In this document: piece by piece, positions 43,901-52,203 of the stretch
Layout: every line of letters starts with the position of its first letter
Position numbering within the stretch: position 1 is the stretch's first letter
Source: Phalacrocorax aristotelis
Lineage: Eukaryota; Chordata; Aves; Suliformes; Phalacrocoracidae
Length of the DNA: 64,000 nt
Reading direction: 5' to 3'
Assembly (NCBI RefSeq): GCF_949628215.1
Contig: NC_134279.1
Location: 84,439,517-84,503,516 of the forward strand
Made by a program: the position numbers and the translations under genes
Notes under the pieces: model-generated
What the model was told of the DNA's origin: nothing
Seen by the model: the letters and a program-made list of their open reading frames with translations, nothing else
Database searches by the model: none

Positions 43901-46900
43901 TGCGGAGGGAAATTCGGCTTAGCTGAGCCAATATGCAGTCAGTGTGATGATGGTTTATGAGCGGTGTTGGGGGCTTGCTGTCGGACTGGAAGGACGTACC
44001 GAGAAGGATTCTCCAGGTCTGCCCTGGCTCTGATGCTGTTTGGTATTCTTAGGAGTAATCTAGATGATGGAAAAAAGAGTAGACATAGTAAATTTTGTCC
44101 TGCAAGGCAGAAGCAACTGGAGACACAGTGGAGGACAGACTCAGGGTTTAAAATAATATCAATAAGTTGGAGAAAAAGTTTTGAAAGATATAGACCATAT
44201 TCAAGTTAGAAACTGTCATATGAAAACAATCACTGAGCAAGCAGGGGATGGAGCCCCAGGCGGTGGCAGTGCTGCCAGAGGGTTTGGGGCCGGGGGAGCA
44301 GAGGGGCTTGGCGATGCAGCCCTCACGGGGGGAGCATCCCTCAGACGTGCAAGTGCCCGGCACCCTGCTCGGCGTCAGCGAGGGCTCGGCTGGCCTTACT
44401 TCCAGGTGCAGTTTTGGGTGGCACAAGAAACTTGTGGTTAAACTGGACAAAGTCCCCAAGAAAGCAGTGAGAGAAGCAGAGCTTAGAAGACAGGGTGAGG
44501 AGGAAACGACTGAGGGGCTCGGGGCAGGAAAGGGCACGGGGGAGTCGTGATGAGCTTCCAAATATCCACATGGCATCTTCAAAGAGAAGGGGAGTGGCCT
44601 GCCTTGGGGAGCTGGGCCGGAGGCTCTGGGCTTCAGCGCAGCGGGGAGGCTCGGGGGAGCAGGGGAGCAGCTCAGCCGCAGGCAGCAGGAACCGTCCGTG
44701 TCTCTGCCCATGGAGACTTTGAGAGTTGGCAACGTGAGCTTGGCCATCAAGTGTGAGCGGCTGGTCACCTCCTGCCGCCTGTTCCAGCTCTGCTCTGAGC
44801 CGCTGCGATCCTGCGAGCACGCCCCGCTTCCCAGCGTGGGCCCTTCCCCGCATCCCTCCCCGCGGTACGACACCGCTCCGGCACCCCACAGTGGCACACA
44901 GTCGTGCCAGCAAGGAAACAGCAGGGAAACGTTTTCCCCCACTTTCCTTCCCCTTGGCCCCACTCTGGTGGTGCCATCGCAGTGACAAGCAGCAACGTGG
45001 AGCCGTCAGCGCAGCGTGGTGTCGCAAATGCCAGCCCTGGGCAGAGGAGCACGGTAACATGTAATAGGAAGAGCACGAGTTTTTCACATATTCAGCGCTA
45101 GAGACTCTAGTTTATCGAGATGGTGTCCAGTTCAAAATGCCTCCATCTGTTTAGTTAAATCATAAGCACCTTTAACAGAGCAGAGAAGCAGAACAGAGCC
45201 TGTTGGCGGAAGCTGAAGCAGGAGGGGTTCAGATGAGGCTTTTCTATTTTAGTTTTGTTTATTTCATCAGACATAAACGAAACCAAACAGGGTGCAATGA
45301 ATTATCCATGTTGGAGCCTTCTCATGAGGATTTAATGTTTTTCCAAAACCCCTGCTCCATCCGAGGAAGAAGTTGACAGCTCCACGCGTGTGCGTCGCAG
45401 CCCAGCCCAGACATCGTGCTGGTCCTGTCCGCCCCGCTGGTCCCTTTCCCGCCTGGCCCTCTCCTGCGCCGGGGCGGTGCCGGCATGCCCACCAGCCCCG
45501 TGCCTCCCTGTCCACCCCAACAGAGTGCCGGGAGCTGCTGCTGCAGACGGCGGTGCCCATCCTGCAGGAGCTGATCGAGAAAGGGGAGGAGGAAGATGCC
45601 TGTATTGAGCTGCTCAGCAACATCCTGGAGGTGCTGTACAAGGCCCAGAAGGTAAATCCTGTCTTCTTTGCTGCCTCCTTTTCGCTCTCCAGTAACTGCG
45701 TTGGAAATGACCTGACTAAACTCATTGGAGTAGGGCTAAGCACAAATTACTGGCCACAATACGGTTGGGACTGACTGTGGTCCGTCCAAAGTCAAAGGGG
45801 ACTGTTGGTGCCCACCATCCCAGTGTGAACCGGCCCAAGCTGGGGTTAAAAACCTTTTGATTTCCACCTCAGCTGGCCTCTGTCGAGTCCCCGGCAGTCC
45901 CCATAAGTGGGGGAGAGGCCTGCAAGCCCAGGGACAGCACTGACCTGAGGGCAAGGCGGTGCATCGCCGCGGTGCTCTCGCCGTCCCTGCCCTGCAGGCC
46001 CAGGACAGGGCAGCCGGTCTGCGATTGCCTGCTGGCCCCTGGGCAGCGTCGCAATCCAAAATTGGCAGTGGTGGCCCTAAACATGAGCCAGAGCCCCACG
46101 GCGCAGGAGTCCAGCCCCGCGTGCCGCAGCAGAGCCAACCGTGGCCAGGGCAGCGAGGAGCCCCGCGTACCCCTTTCCCCCGCGCTGCCTGCGGGAGCCT
46201 GCCTGCTGCCGTGGGCTACCGAAGCAAGAGGCACAGTAATAACCCGCCCAGCTGCAGCTCGGGGCTGAGCAGGCTCGGCATGTGGCTAGGCACGGTCCTG
46301 CTGCAGGTCCCGACTCGTCCAGGGCTGGCGCCCAGGGGGATGGGGCCATCCTTGCTGGGCATCGGCCCGACCTCCCGGGGTGCTGTTTGTTGCAGAGAGC
46401 GGAGGAGCTGCAAGCGCAGCGTGGTGCAGGCGAGGGACGGCACAAGGACCGTGGGGACGCGGAGCTGGTGAGTGCCTCTCTGGTGGGCTTGGGCTCTCGG
46501 CGGATGGTGGGAAGGAGCCATGCGCCCCTGCGCAGTCGGGAAGGGCTTATCTACATCTCAGTACGGTGACAAACCCTGCACAGTCACCTGGAGTCAACTC
46601 GTGGAGCTGGGCTGCTGGCAGGGATGCTGCAGTGATGGGGTCAGGCCTGGGAGGTGCCCTGCAGGGCTGGGGTTCTGGGGGTCTGCGTGGCTCTAGGCAT
46701 GCTCTGAGCCCCCAGCGCCTTGTGTTGTGGAGGATGAAGTGTGGGCTTGCATCGCTGGAAGCACATGCAAAAGACAGAGCACTACTGGTGAATGCCAGCA
46801 GCCCCGGCAGCGTGTCCTGGCTCTCCTTGTAGGCTCCTGCCCTGGCATCACGGGTGTTTGGGCTGAGTACATTGCGGTCCAAGGCGCAAGCCGAGCCCTC

Positions 46901-48599
46901 GCACAACTGCAGCGGCAGCTCCCTCCCTGGGTCACCCTTCTCCTCCTCTGTTCCCTGCGGCACAGAAACGCGGCACGCTGTGCTGTGTGCGACGCCGGGT
47001 CGCGTCGCTGTGGTGCCGGGCTGATGTGCCTGGTGGGGCCAGGCGTGTCCGTACCTCGGTCCATCCCCCTTTCCCTGTGTTGCGTGGGTGCTGCCCTCCA
47101 TCCCCTGCCTTTCTGCAGCTAGCAGCGGGCCATGTCCCTGTGCCACCAGGGAGCCCGTCTCTCCCCGCAAGCCCCAGTCCACCCACAGCGGGGCCGAGTG
47201 GCTGGAAGTCGCGTGGCAGCTGCCGGTGGTGGCCGTCCCTGCAACGTTTTGGGAAAGCGCAAGGATCTGCTCTGCCTCTGCAGGATACTTCCTCCATTTC
47301 TGTCCTTTCTAGGCTGGTCTGTGCTTTGGGGGCCCTTTCTGGGACCCCTTGGGAAGTCCCAATGTCACACCTACAGCACAGTGGCTGGTGCTATAGAAGC
47401 TACATTTAGATGCATGCCACGACATCCTGGGTGGGCCAGGTGGCTGTGTGAGCGTGGCTTTTTAATTCCTGTGGCACTGGGAAGCCCAGGCAATGGAAGG
47501 GAAAGCTTGGAAATTGTGGCTGAAACGTCTCGGTTTGGCCTTAACTTTTAAACCTAAAATAGCCTTTAAGGAGCGGACGGGATGCTCATGGGCGAGGATA
47601 CATCTCTTGTTTCAGCCCCGTGTGAGCTGAAACCCGCCTCTGAGGTACTGACTGCGCTGGGGGGCAGCTCTGGCTAGTGCGGAGGCAGCCGTCCCCAGCG
47701 GGTGGCCGGCTTTGCCAGGGAGGCGTAGGAGGCTGGGCCGTGCAGGGACCCCGAGCCCGTATTTACACCGGGGTGCATCGCCTTGTCCAGCTGCATCTCC
47801 AGCTGCTTGCCCTGGTGCTGCCAGCCCCCTGCGCGGTGATTAAACGAGCCGTTCTTGCTGTGCTGGAGTGGACAACACTTTATTTCAGTATTTTGTATAA
47901 ATCACAAATCTTTAGAGTCAGCTTGTGGTTTCCTGTCTCCTGAGGTGCCACGAGCCGGTCTGTCCTGGCAGTGCGCTCCCGCCTGGCCACTGCCGAGGAC
48001 CAGAGCGGTCTGGCCCCACGGCTGAGGATGCTGGGTGCAGGGCTGGCCCAGTGACCGTGGTCCCCCACAGCTGGAGCTGCAGGGGTGCTGGGGCTCGTCT
48101 GACGGCCGCCATCTGCCGTGGCTGGAGCACAGCTGCTTCCTCCCTGCTCCAAGGGCACTACGGGGTGCTGCGGAAACTTGTGCCCTTGGTCCTGGCTCCC
48201 GCACCCTCTGCCAAGAATAACTGCAAGGGCTTTGCAATCTCTTTGCCTGCTTTTTTTGGTGAGCTGCAGTAATTGCAGCGGTGCAGGGGGTCCAATCACA
48301 TGTGGCCTGGGAGGTGGTGTACCCCCAGCCCAGCCTGCCAGCACTGGGTGCCTGCAGGGGCTGGGGGCCGTGTACTGGCTCTGCGCTGTGGGGCCGATTC
48401 CCGTCCGCTGCGGTGATGGTGCTGTCACCTGTGTCCTCCCTGCCAGCACCACAGCACGCACGCCAGCCACTCAGGCATGGCTGTGACACCTCTTGCCTTG
48501 CAGGTGAAAGTGAAGAAGCACATCCAGCTGATCCTGGAGCGGCTGCTGCACACTGTCAATCGGAGGGTTATCGTCCTGGACCGGGAGAACTCCCTGCGG
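10883..48599 (+). CDS. DOCK2-like DOCK-A family Rac guanine nucleotide exchange factor, N-terminal half (27 coding exons, continues beyond window)
   Basis: Twenty-seven exons join in phase to 2790 nt, 930 residues. SH3 at about residues 12-69 (ELMO/DHR-2-interacting in the family), linker and helical region 75-420, DHR-1 C2-like phosphoinositide-binding domain from about 421 ([11 protein letters not shown]) to about 605, then the start of the armadillo-like region. The catalytic DHR-2 half is not in the window. Family role: with ELMO, DOCK-A proteins load Rac with GTP at the plasma membrane. It is closest to DOCK2 ([58 protein letters not shown]) but diverged from all of DOCK1, 2 and 5, for example RRLFGIS where others have RRPFGVA. 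Lying next to DQX1, it is probably a distinct paralogue rather than orthologous DOCK2. The start is set by homology with the MxxWxPTKxEKYGV-type start of relatives. Confidence 0.92.
10926..12894. other. DOCK2-like intron 1
   Basis: GC-rich with many spurious open frames. No repeat or exon recognised. Confidence 0.7.
12895..12978 (+). CDS. DOCK2-like exon 2 (SH3)
   Basis: Residues 15-42, [20 protein letters not shown] and HILQASE. Acceptor ctctccccacag, donor gtaagg. Confidence 0.93.
13181..13221 (+). CDS. DOCK2-like exon 3 (SH3)
   Basis: Only 41 nt. Residues 43-56, [14 protein letters not shown], including the SH3 WY pair. Confidence 0.92.
13450..13505 (+). CDS. DOCK2-like exon 4 (end of SH3)
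   Basis: Residues 57-74, [18 protein letters not shown]. Completes the SH3 fold (GIFPxxYIH-type end). Confidence 0.92.
13611..13707 (+). CDS. DOCK2-like exon 5
   Basis: Residues 75-107, [20 protein letters not shown] then TIWKQLYV, a strongly conserved DOCK-A block. Confidence 0.94.
13785..13933 (+). CDS. DOCK2-like exon 6
   Basis: Residues 108-156, [20 protein letters not shown] and GKIDYGN. The Lys codon is split by the donor gtgaga. Confidence 0.94.
14005..14095. repeat. short tandem repeat, about 3 copies of a 30-40 bp unit
   Basis: Three copies of a CTGGCTGGCTGTCCxTxTGT-like unit in intron 6. Confidence 0.7.
14399..14534 (+). CDS. DOCK2-like exon 7
   Basis: Residues 157-202, [20 protein letters not shown] then [13 protein letters not shown]. 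Phase 0 end. Confidence 0.94.
14668..14822 (+). CDS. DOCK2-like exon 8
   Basis: Residues 203-253. A variable head, then [20 protein letters not shown] and [13 protein letters not shown]. Confidence 0.93.
15560..15641 (+). CDS. DOCK2-like exon 9
   Basis: Residues 254-281, [20 protein letters not shown] and NNLRAIFT. Phase 0 end. Confidence 0.94.
15642..18442. other. DOCK2-like introns 9 and 10 with AT-rich islands
   Basis: Apart from exon 10 (16788-16923), no coding sequence recognised. Two AT-rich patches stand out in GC-rich DNA: about 16115-16160 and 17575-17680, the latter with a TAATTAGC homeodomain-type core. They are candidate conserved noncoding elements. Confidence 0.4.
16788..16923 (+). 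CDS. DOCK2-like exon 10
   Basis: Residues 282-326, [20 protein letters not shown] and [13 protein letters not shown], ending RRLFGIS, where relatives have RRPFGVA. Confidence 0.93.
18443..18518 (+). CDS. DOCK2-like exon 11
   Basis: Residues 327-351, [20 protein letters not shown] and FIPVH. Donor gtgagt splits a Leu codon. Confidence 0.93.
19028..19107 (+). CDS. DOCK2-like exon 12
   Basis: Residues 352-378, [20 protein letters not shown] and HKGQ, the block before the conserved GQGxWV turn. Confidence 0.92.
19646..19771 (+). CDS. DOCK2-like exon 13 (GC splice donor)
   Basis: Residues 379-420, [20 protein letters not shown] then PEVIMP. The exon must end at 19771 to join GDVRND in phase, and the intron then starts gcaagc, a GC-AG intron. 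Confidence 0.92.
19772..19888 (+). other. GC-AG intron of the DOCK2-like gene (intron 13)
   Basis: 117-bp intron with donor CCAG/gcaagc and acceptor ccccccag. No in-phase GT alternative is needed, because the flanking exons join to the invariant IMPGDVRND. Confidence 0.88.
19889..20013 (+). CDS. DOCK2-like exon 14 (DHR-1 start)
   Basis: Residues 421-462, [20 protein letters not shown], the first strands of DHR-1. Confidence 0.94.
20682..20780 (+). CDS. DOCK2-like exon 15 (DHR-1)
   Basis: Residues 463-495, [20 protein letters not shown] then [13 protein letters not shown]. 33 codons exactly. Confidence 0.94.
21284..21356 (+). CDS. DOCK2-like exon 16 (DHR-1)
   Basis: Residues 496-519, IAIPIED-type core read here as [20 protein letters not shown] then SSSD. 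Confidence 0.94.
22274..22377 (+). CDS. DOCK2-like exon 17 (DHR-1)
   Basis: Residues 520-554, [20 protein letters not shown] then [14 protein letters not shown]. Confidence 0.94.
22378..24959. other. DOCK2-like intron 17
   Basis: No gene or repeat recognised. An AT-rich stretch lies at about 22565-22800. A chance AATAAA is present at 24091-24096. Confidence 0.6.
24960..25149 (+). CDS. DOCK2-like exon 18 (end of DHR-1)
   Basis: Residues 555-617, [20 protein letters not shown], a variable Ser/Gly-rich loop, then [17 protein letters not shown]. The tandem array of intron 18 begins about 126 bp after the donor. Confidence 0.94.
25276..26673. repeat. minisatellite/VNTR of about 74 units, 18-19 bp, in DOCK2-like intron 18
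   Basis: Tandem GGTGCCGCTGTGGGACGTT-type units. The 19-bp forms carry ACGTT, ACGCT or rare ATGTT spacers; an 18-bp form carries ACAC. The unit has no stop codon in any frame on either strand, which produces spurious open frames of up to about 720 residues on both strands. It begins about 126 bp after exon 18. Confidence 0.98.
26674..29336. other. rest of DOCK2-like intron 18
   Basis: GC-rich, with an AT-rich patch at about 27345-27480. No exon or mobile element recognised. Confidence 0.6.
29337..29434 (+). CDS. DOCK2-like exon 19
   Basis: Residues 618-650, [20 protein letters not shown] and [13 protein letters not shown]. Confidence 0.94.
29950..30039 (+). CDS. DOCK2-like exon 20
   Basis: Residues 651-680, [20 protein letters not shown] then [10 protein letters not shown]. 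30 codons exactly. Confidence 0.95.
30648..30748 (+). CDS. DOCK2-like exon 21
   Basis: Residues 681-713, [20 protein letters not shown] then [13 protein letters not shown]. Confidence 0.95.
30906..31040 (+). CDS. DOCK2-like exon 22
   Basis: Residues 714-758, [20 protein letters not shown] then [16 protein letters not shown]. The SRGE-CEP signature is what points to DOCK2 rather than DOCK1 or DOCK5. Confidence 0.95.
32790..33194 (+). mobile_element. composite of two CR1 LINE 3' ends
   Basis: The first copy runs to about 32921 (TTGAGGTAGATTGGACATAA, GGAAGAAATTCC, CAGGTTGCCCAGGGA) and has no tail. A second copy then repeats the same region (AAAAATGCCTTCCCTGCCAG, CACAGGCTGCCCAGAGAGGT) and continues to TTTTCCAACCTTAATGATTC and two ATTCTATG tail units at the end. 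This is the diagnostic CR1 3' end. Confidence 0.9.
33935..34250. other. AT-rich island in DOCK2-like intron 22
   Basis: Abrupt fall in GC compared with flanks. An open frame ends here, but no protein family or repeat is recognised. Confidence 0.4.
36330..36660. promoter_or_regulatory. intronic CpG-dense patch of moderate GC
   Basis: About 20 or more CpGs occur in 36481-36660 while GC is only about half, so CpG is well above expectation. Possible unmethylated alternative promoter or enhancer; no splice donor was assigned with confidence. Confidence 0.35.
37045..37156 (+). CDS. DOCK2-like exon 23
   Basis: Residues 759-796, [20 protein letters not shown] then [11 protein letters not shown]. 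Phase 0 end. Confidence 0.93.
37157..42849. other. DOCK2-like intron 23
   Basis: 5.7 kb. Contains a likely old CR1 fragment at about 39675-40060 and AT-rich, possibly repeat-derived DNA at about 42060-42540. No coding exon recognised. Confidence 0.6.
39675..40060 (+). mobile_element. probable diverged CR1 fragment
   Basis: GTGCATCTGTGTCTGGTGCC and GAGCTGGAAAAGCCCCAGCG plus AAGGGTGACCAGGTG resemble the CR1 region coding for the end of ORF2 and the start of its 3' UTR. Weak match from memory. Confidence 0.4.
42850..42920 (+). CDS. DOCK2-like exon 24
   Basis: Residues 797-819, [20 protein letters not shown]. Donor gtaggg. Confidence 0.92.
43545..43651 (+). CDS. DOCK2-like exon 25
   Basis: Residues 820-855, [20 protein letters not shown] then KIFQSY. 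The acceptor (ggatggcag) has a weak pyrimidine tract. Confidence 0.9.
43652..45523. other. DOCK2-like intron 25
   Basis: Contains the CR1 fragment at 43945-44225. Otherwise nothing recognised. Confidence 0.6.
43945..44225 (+). mobile_element. CR1 internal fragment
   Basis: GGTATTCTTAGGAGTAATCT followed by AGATGATGG resembles the CR1 stretch around the reverse transcriptase motif (TLFNIFINDLDDG-type codons). Diverged. Lies in intron 25. Confidence 0.55.
45524..45651 (+). CDS. DOCK2-like exon 26
   Basis: Residues 856-898, [20 protein letters not shown] and [14 protein letters not shown]. Phase 0 end. Confidence 0.93.
46396..46467 (+). other. candidate in-frame cassette exon of the DOCK2-like gene
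   Basis: 72 nt between acceptor gtttgttgcag and donor gtgagt, phase 0 on both sides, stop-free, in the intron between exons 26 and 27. It would insert 24 charged residues (starts [10 protein letters not shown]). DOCK1 and DOCK2 as I know them have no insert here, and skipping it gives the family length, so it is alternative at best and may be chance. Confidence 0.35.
47879..47884 (-). terminator. possible antisense polyadenylation signal (AATAAA)
   Basis: Minus-strand AATAAA followed by GTGTTGTCC. A 196-codon minus-strand open frame (48470 down to the stop overlapping the signal) precedes it, but the frame has biased composition and no recognised family. Confidence 0.25.
48504..48599 (+). 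CDS. DOCK2-like exon 27 (last exon in window)
   Basis: Residues 899-930, [20 protein letters not shown], aligned with the HIQxIMxxLLRTVNR block of DOCK1/2. Donor CGG/gtgagt; the next family block (FVACMTAIL) was not found in the remaining 15.4 kb. Confidence 0.93.
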
Positions 48600-49370
48600 G
48601 TGAGTACCGCCGCCACCGCCTCCCACCGCGCTGGGCATCAGGGCCACGTGCCTTCGGGTGACAGGGGAGATGCAAAAGGCATTGCTGATTTAGGGGTCTG
48701 GGGCCAGGCGACCAGCGCTGCTCCTCGTCTCGCACTGCAGCCTGGTACCGAGCTGGGGCTGGATGCGCAGGTATTAAACACAGCAGGATACATGAGGAAG
48801 GCCAAAAGGGAGGGGGAGCCGTGCCAGGAGCAGGTCTGAGCAGAGGGTGCGCTGGGAGGAGGAGGCAGGGTGTCTGTGATGCAGGAAGCCCATTTGGGAA
48901 GCAGATGAGGGGCTGTGCTCTCCAGTGACTGGACCCGGTGAACTGACACAATTTTGCATCCCGAGAACACGTGGGGGGAATGTGCTGGGACACCCACCTC
49001 TCGTGGGAGGGGTGGTCAGGTCAGAGCGCTGCTCAGCCACAGCTTCGGGCAGAGCAGCTGCGCCAGCTGCCGTGATCTAATCATGAAAGGGGGGGAAACA
49101 GAGCTGCGGCCAGCATGAGTTCGTGGGACGTGGCGGCAGGCCCAGCCTGCCCAGCCAGCGGCTCTGGGTTGCGAGGGTGGGCAGAGCCCGGGACAAGCGG
49201 CAGGGCCGTGCAGCCGTGCCGAAGCGCCGTGCTGTGGGGAAGCGCCGCGCCGCGCCATGCTGCGAGCCGTGCCCCAGGGGGTGTGGGCATCCGGGGTGGC
49301 AGCTCGGCCCTTCGCTTGAGCCTTCTTGGGATAAGCCTGCATGTTTGCCACCCTGTCCTTTGTTCTTGTT

Positions 49371-49401
49371 AATAAAGATCTAACTAGACCGAGGCAATAA
49401 A
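49371..49401 (+). terminator. possible intronic polyadenylation signals, two AATAAA
   Basis: AATAAA at 49371-49376 and 49396-49401, about 770 nt after DOCK2-like exon 27. Reading through the exon 27 donor adds about 80 codons and stops at 48839, so a truncated SH3/DHR-1-only transcript is conceivable. No strong GU-rich element follows. Confidence 0.3.
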
Positions 49402-51789
49402 GCTGGCGGGCAGGACAAGAGTTTTATCCTGGCCCTGCCCCTGCTCTCCGGTGCATAAGGCTTCCCTGGTCTGCAGGTGTCCCGGGTGCTGGGATTGCTC
49501 CCACCAATGTGCTGAGGCACCGGCATTGCTGCTCCCTGCCTGGTGACCCCTTCTTGTACCCCTGAGGGACAGGGGAGGTGTGAGGCCTCCCCTCCTGCCC
49601 CCGGCTCAGCCTGCCCTCCCCTGCCCGCTCGGCTGGCGCGGCCCCGGCAGTGCAGCCCCGCAGTGATGTCCCCCAACAGCAGCTCTGCCATCCTGGGGTG
49701 GCTTTACTGGCCGAGCTGATGGTGAGTGCAGTCCCCGGCCTGTGCCTGGGCACAAGTGGCCTCGTGGCCAGGCAGTGCCACTTCGCCAGACGCGCCCGCG
49801 ACTCTGCTGCCAAAATCTGCGCTGCTGGGGCCGCGCCGGCTGGGCACGGTGGGCTCTCGGCGTTGCAGTATGATTCAGGCAGGAGAGGTGACTCAGGCAG
49901 GAGGCGCGTACAGGATCACATTTGGTATCATCTTGCTTTTAGCCTTTGTTCCCAGGCTGCGTGATTCAGTGCCAGAGGAAGCAAGAGCAAAAAGAGCTGC
50001 TGGGCGCGCTCTGCCAGGCTGTGGCAGAGGCGAGGAGGGATGCTGGGTGCTGAGGCGTGGCCCCATATGCAGTGTGGGAGAAGGGGAGCGGTCCTTTGGC
50101 GGCGCCTCACTTCCACCACTTGCTCCCCTTCCCACATGCTGGCCCCGCCAGGCTCCAGAAACACCGTCTGGCAGCTTTCCCGGTGTTGTTCATGATTTCC
50201 ATGTCACTGCTGCAGCTCCTGCTTTCACTCCGGTGTCTGGGGCCCCTCAGCCCAGGCTGCTCCAGCAGCTGTGGCTGCCAGGAAGGCTTGGGGGGACCAG
50301 AGACATGTGCCCACACTGGGGGGTGGCCTCTGTCCATCCTGTTGCTGCTGGTCAAGAAGAGGGGAGTGCCCCGCGTTCACTGTTGCAGGAACTCGGGCAC
50401 TGAGAGGCCTCCAGCCGCCCCTGCCCCTGCCTTGACAGCTCAGCCCGGTCCCACGGGGCTTGCGCGCGCCCTGCAGGGAAGGGACAAGCTGCCACAGGAG
50501 AGGCTCGGGTGGCTGCTGGCGAGCGGGGCTGGTGCTGGCCGCTGCAGCATCTCCGTGGCCGAGCATTCAGGGCCCCTCGGCACTACGGGGGCCCCTCGGC
50601 ACCGCTGGCCCAGCTTGGCACGGCCAGGCTGCAGCCACGCGAGCACCAGGCGGGTCCCCGGCACAAGGGATGGGGCTTAACGCCGTGTCAGCTCCTGCAC
50701 GTGCGAGTCTCCTGCTTTGGGGTACCGTGGTGTGGGCGCCAGCTGGAGAGGCCGTGGCCTCTCCTGCCCTCCGCCCCCCCTTGCCAGACCTCTGGTTGCA
50801 ACAGCCGCTTGCCGTGGTGCAGGGTGCCAGGGCTTCCTGGCGCTGGGTGACGTCCTCCTCTCCGAGGCCGGTGGCCCCGCTGGGAGAGCTGTGACTACTC
50901 CTGCCGCCGGCGGAGGCTGATGTGAGAGCCCTGGTGCAGGCAGCATCGCCTGGCCCCAGGCTCTGGGGAGGGCTCGCCCGCGGCTCCACGGCGGGGCACG
51001 GCGGTCAGGGCACGGGCATCCCAGTGGGCTGGGGGAGCGTGGGGAGCACTTACTGCGCCACACTCGCCATACACCCGCCTCCCACTGCTGCCGCCGGCCA
51101 CTTTGATCTGGGACCCTCACTGAACTGATGCTGAACTTCTCTTGTGGCAGCTTTGCAGAGACTGGAATATTTGAGCTGTTAATTCCTTTCTCCCTGTAAT
51201 TAGCCAGAACATCCTGCAGCCAGGGAGGCCCTGCCAGCCGTCGGCAAAGCGGGAGAGGGAATTTCTAGCCCCCACAGCTCCAAGCAGCCCCTGCTCCTGT
51301 GGCAGCCCCGTGCACAGGCAGGCTGTGTGGGGCTCAGCCCCCAGCTGCCCGGCCTTGCACAGGGGAGCTTGCTGGAAGGAGACCCCCACACAGCCCACCC
51401 TCCCACCTGGGAGCTCTCAGGGGCAGGTCTCCTCTCCTGGCCACGGTCCCACATTGTCCACCGTCTCTGACCAGGGGTCCAGGAAAAATCCTCAGTTAAC
51501 CTGCAGGCAGCAGCCATGGGGATGGGCAAGAATCCCGTGCTGTGGGGTGCAGGGATGGGCACTGATTTCAGCCTGGGCAGGCTGGGAGCACTGGGGCTGC
51601 GGGTGGCCCTCGGGGAGCCCCCAGGCAGGAGGGCCCAAGGCTGCCCTTGCTGAGGGGCTGTGGGTGCCTGGGGCTGGGCAAGCACTGCAGCGGTGCAGGG
51701 TAGCAGCCACCAGCCCCCCTCCCAGTCCTCATCCAGAACAGAAATGCACAGGTGGGAGAGGATGTAACAAAAATAGCGTCTCCGTAGAA

Positions 51790-51795
51790 TTTATT
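51790..51795 (-). terminator. INSYN2B-like polyadenylation signal (AATAAA)
   Basis: Canonical AATAAA on the minus strand about 207 nt after the stop codon. Confidence 0.65.
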
Positions 51796-52001
51796 GAATT
51801 CTCATTAAATACAGCCATTGTTCCCCTCACCTTATTTACACAGGGGCTTCAACAGATTAAACTGAATGGTTAAAAATATAAAAGCTGGTGCTACCCAAAC
51901 CCTACCATCAGAGGGAGGGAGAGGAGGAAGGAGACATGGGCAGGGGGGGGTCAGTGCTGAGATGGTGCCCCCGTGCTCCTGGCCTGCCAGGCACCGCTGG
52001 C

Positions 52002-52203
52002 TCACAGGAACCAGAAGCATTTGCGCCTGGATTTCTTTGCATCCAGCTTCGCAGGCAGCTTCGTCACCGGCGACGGCTCTTGCCTGGGCGGCAGGACGGC
52101 CCCTGCCGCCGCCGCCGCCGGGGAGCTCGGCGTTGTGTCACCCTCGATATGGCTCAGCACTCGCTGGAAGCGGCCCTCCTGCTGCCGGAAATCATGCTCC
52201 ACG
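52002..52203 (-). CDS. INSYN2B-like coding exon 3 and stop
   Basis: VEHDFRQQEGRFQRVLSHIE, an alanine run from a GCC-type triplet repeat (about 52098-52120), and the C-terminus KKSRRKCFWFL with TGA at 52002-52004. Confidence 0.93.

Larger units (their letters stand above)
45652..48503. other. DOCK2-like intron 26
   Basis: Contains the candidate cassette exon at 46396-46467 and a minus-strand AATAAA at 47879-47884. Otherwise nothing recognised. Confidence 0.6.
48600..52001. other. first part of DOCK2-like intron 27, before the nested gene
   Basis: No coding exon recognised. An exon-like segment at 49651-49721 has splice signals but no family match. Confidence 0.6.

Noticed and set aside
10883-48599. 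Calling the gene plain DOCK2, DOCK1 or DOCK5
   Set aside because: Residue patterns favour DOCK2, but the DQX1 neighbourhood and the number of differences argue for a separate paralogue. No tree could be run, so the symbol is left empty.
49651-49721. Exon-like segment after DOCK exon 27
   Set aside because: It has splice-like ends, but the frame that continues the DOCK phase contains a stop, and it lacks the expected FVACM block.
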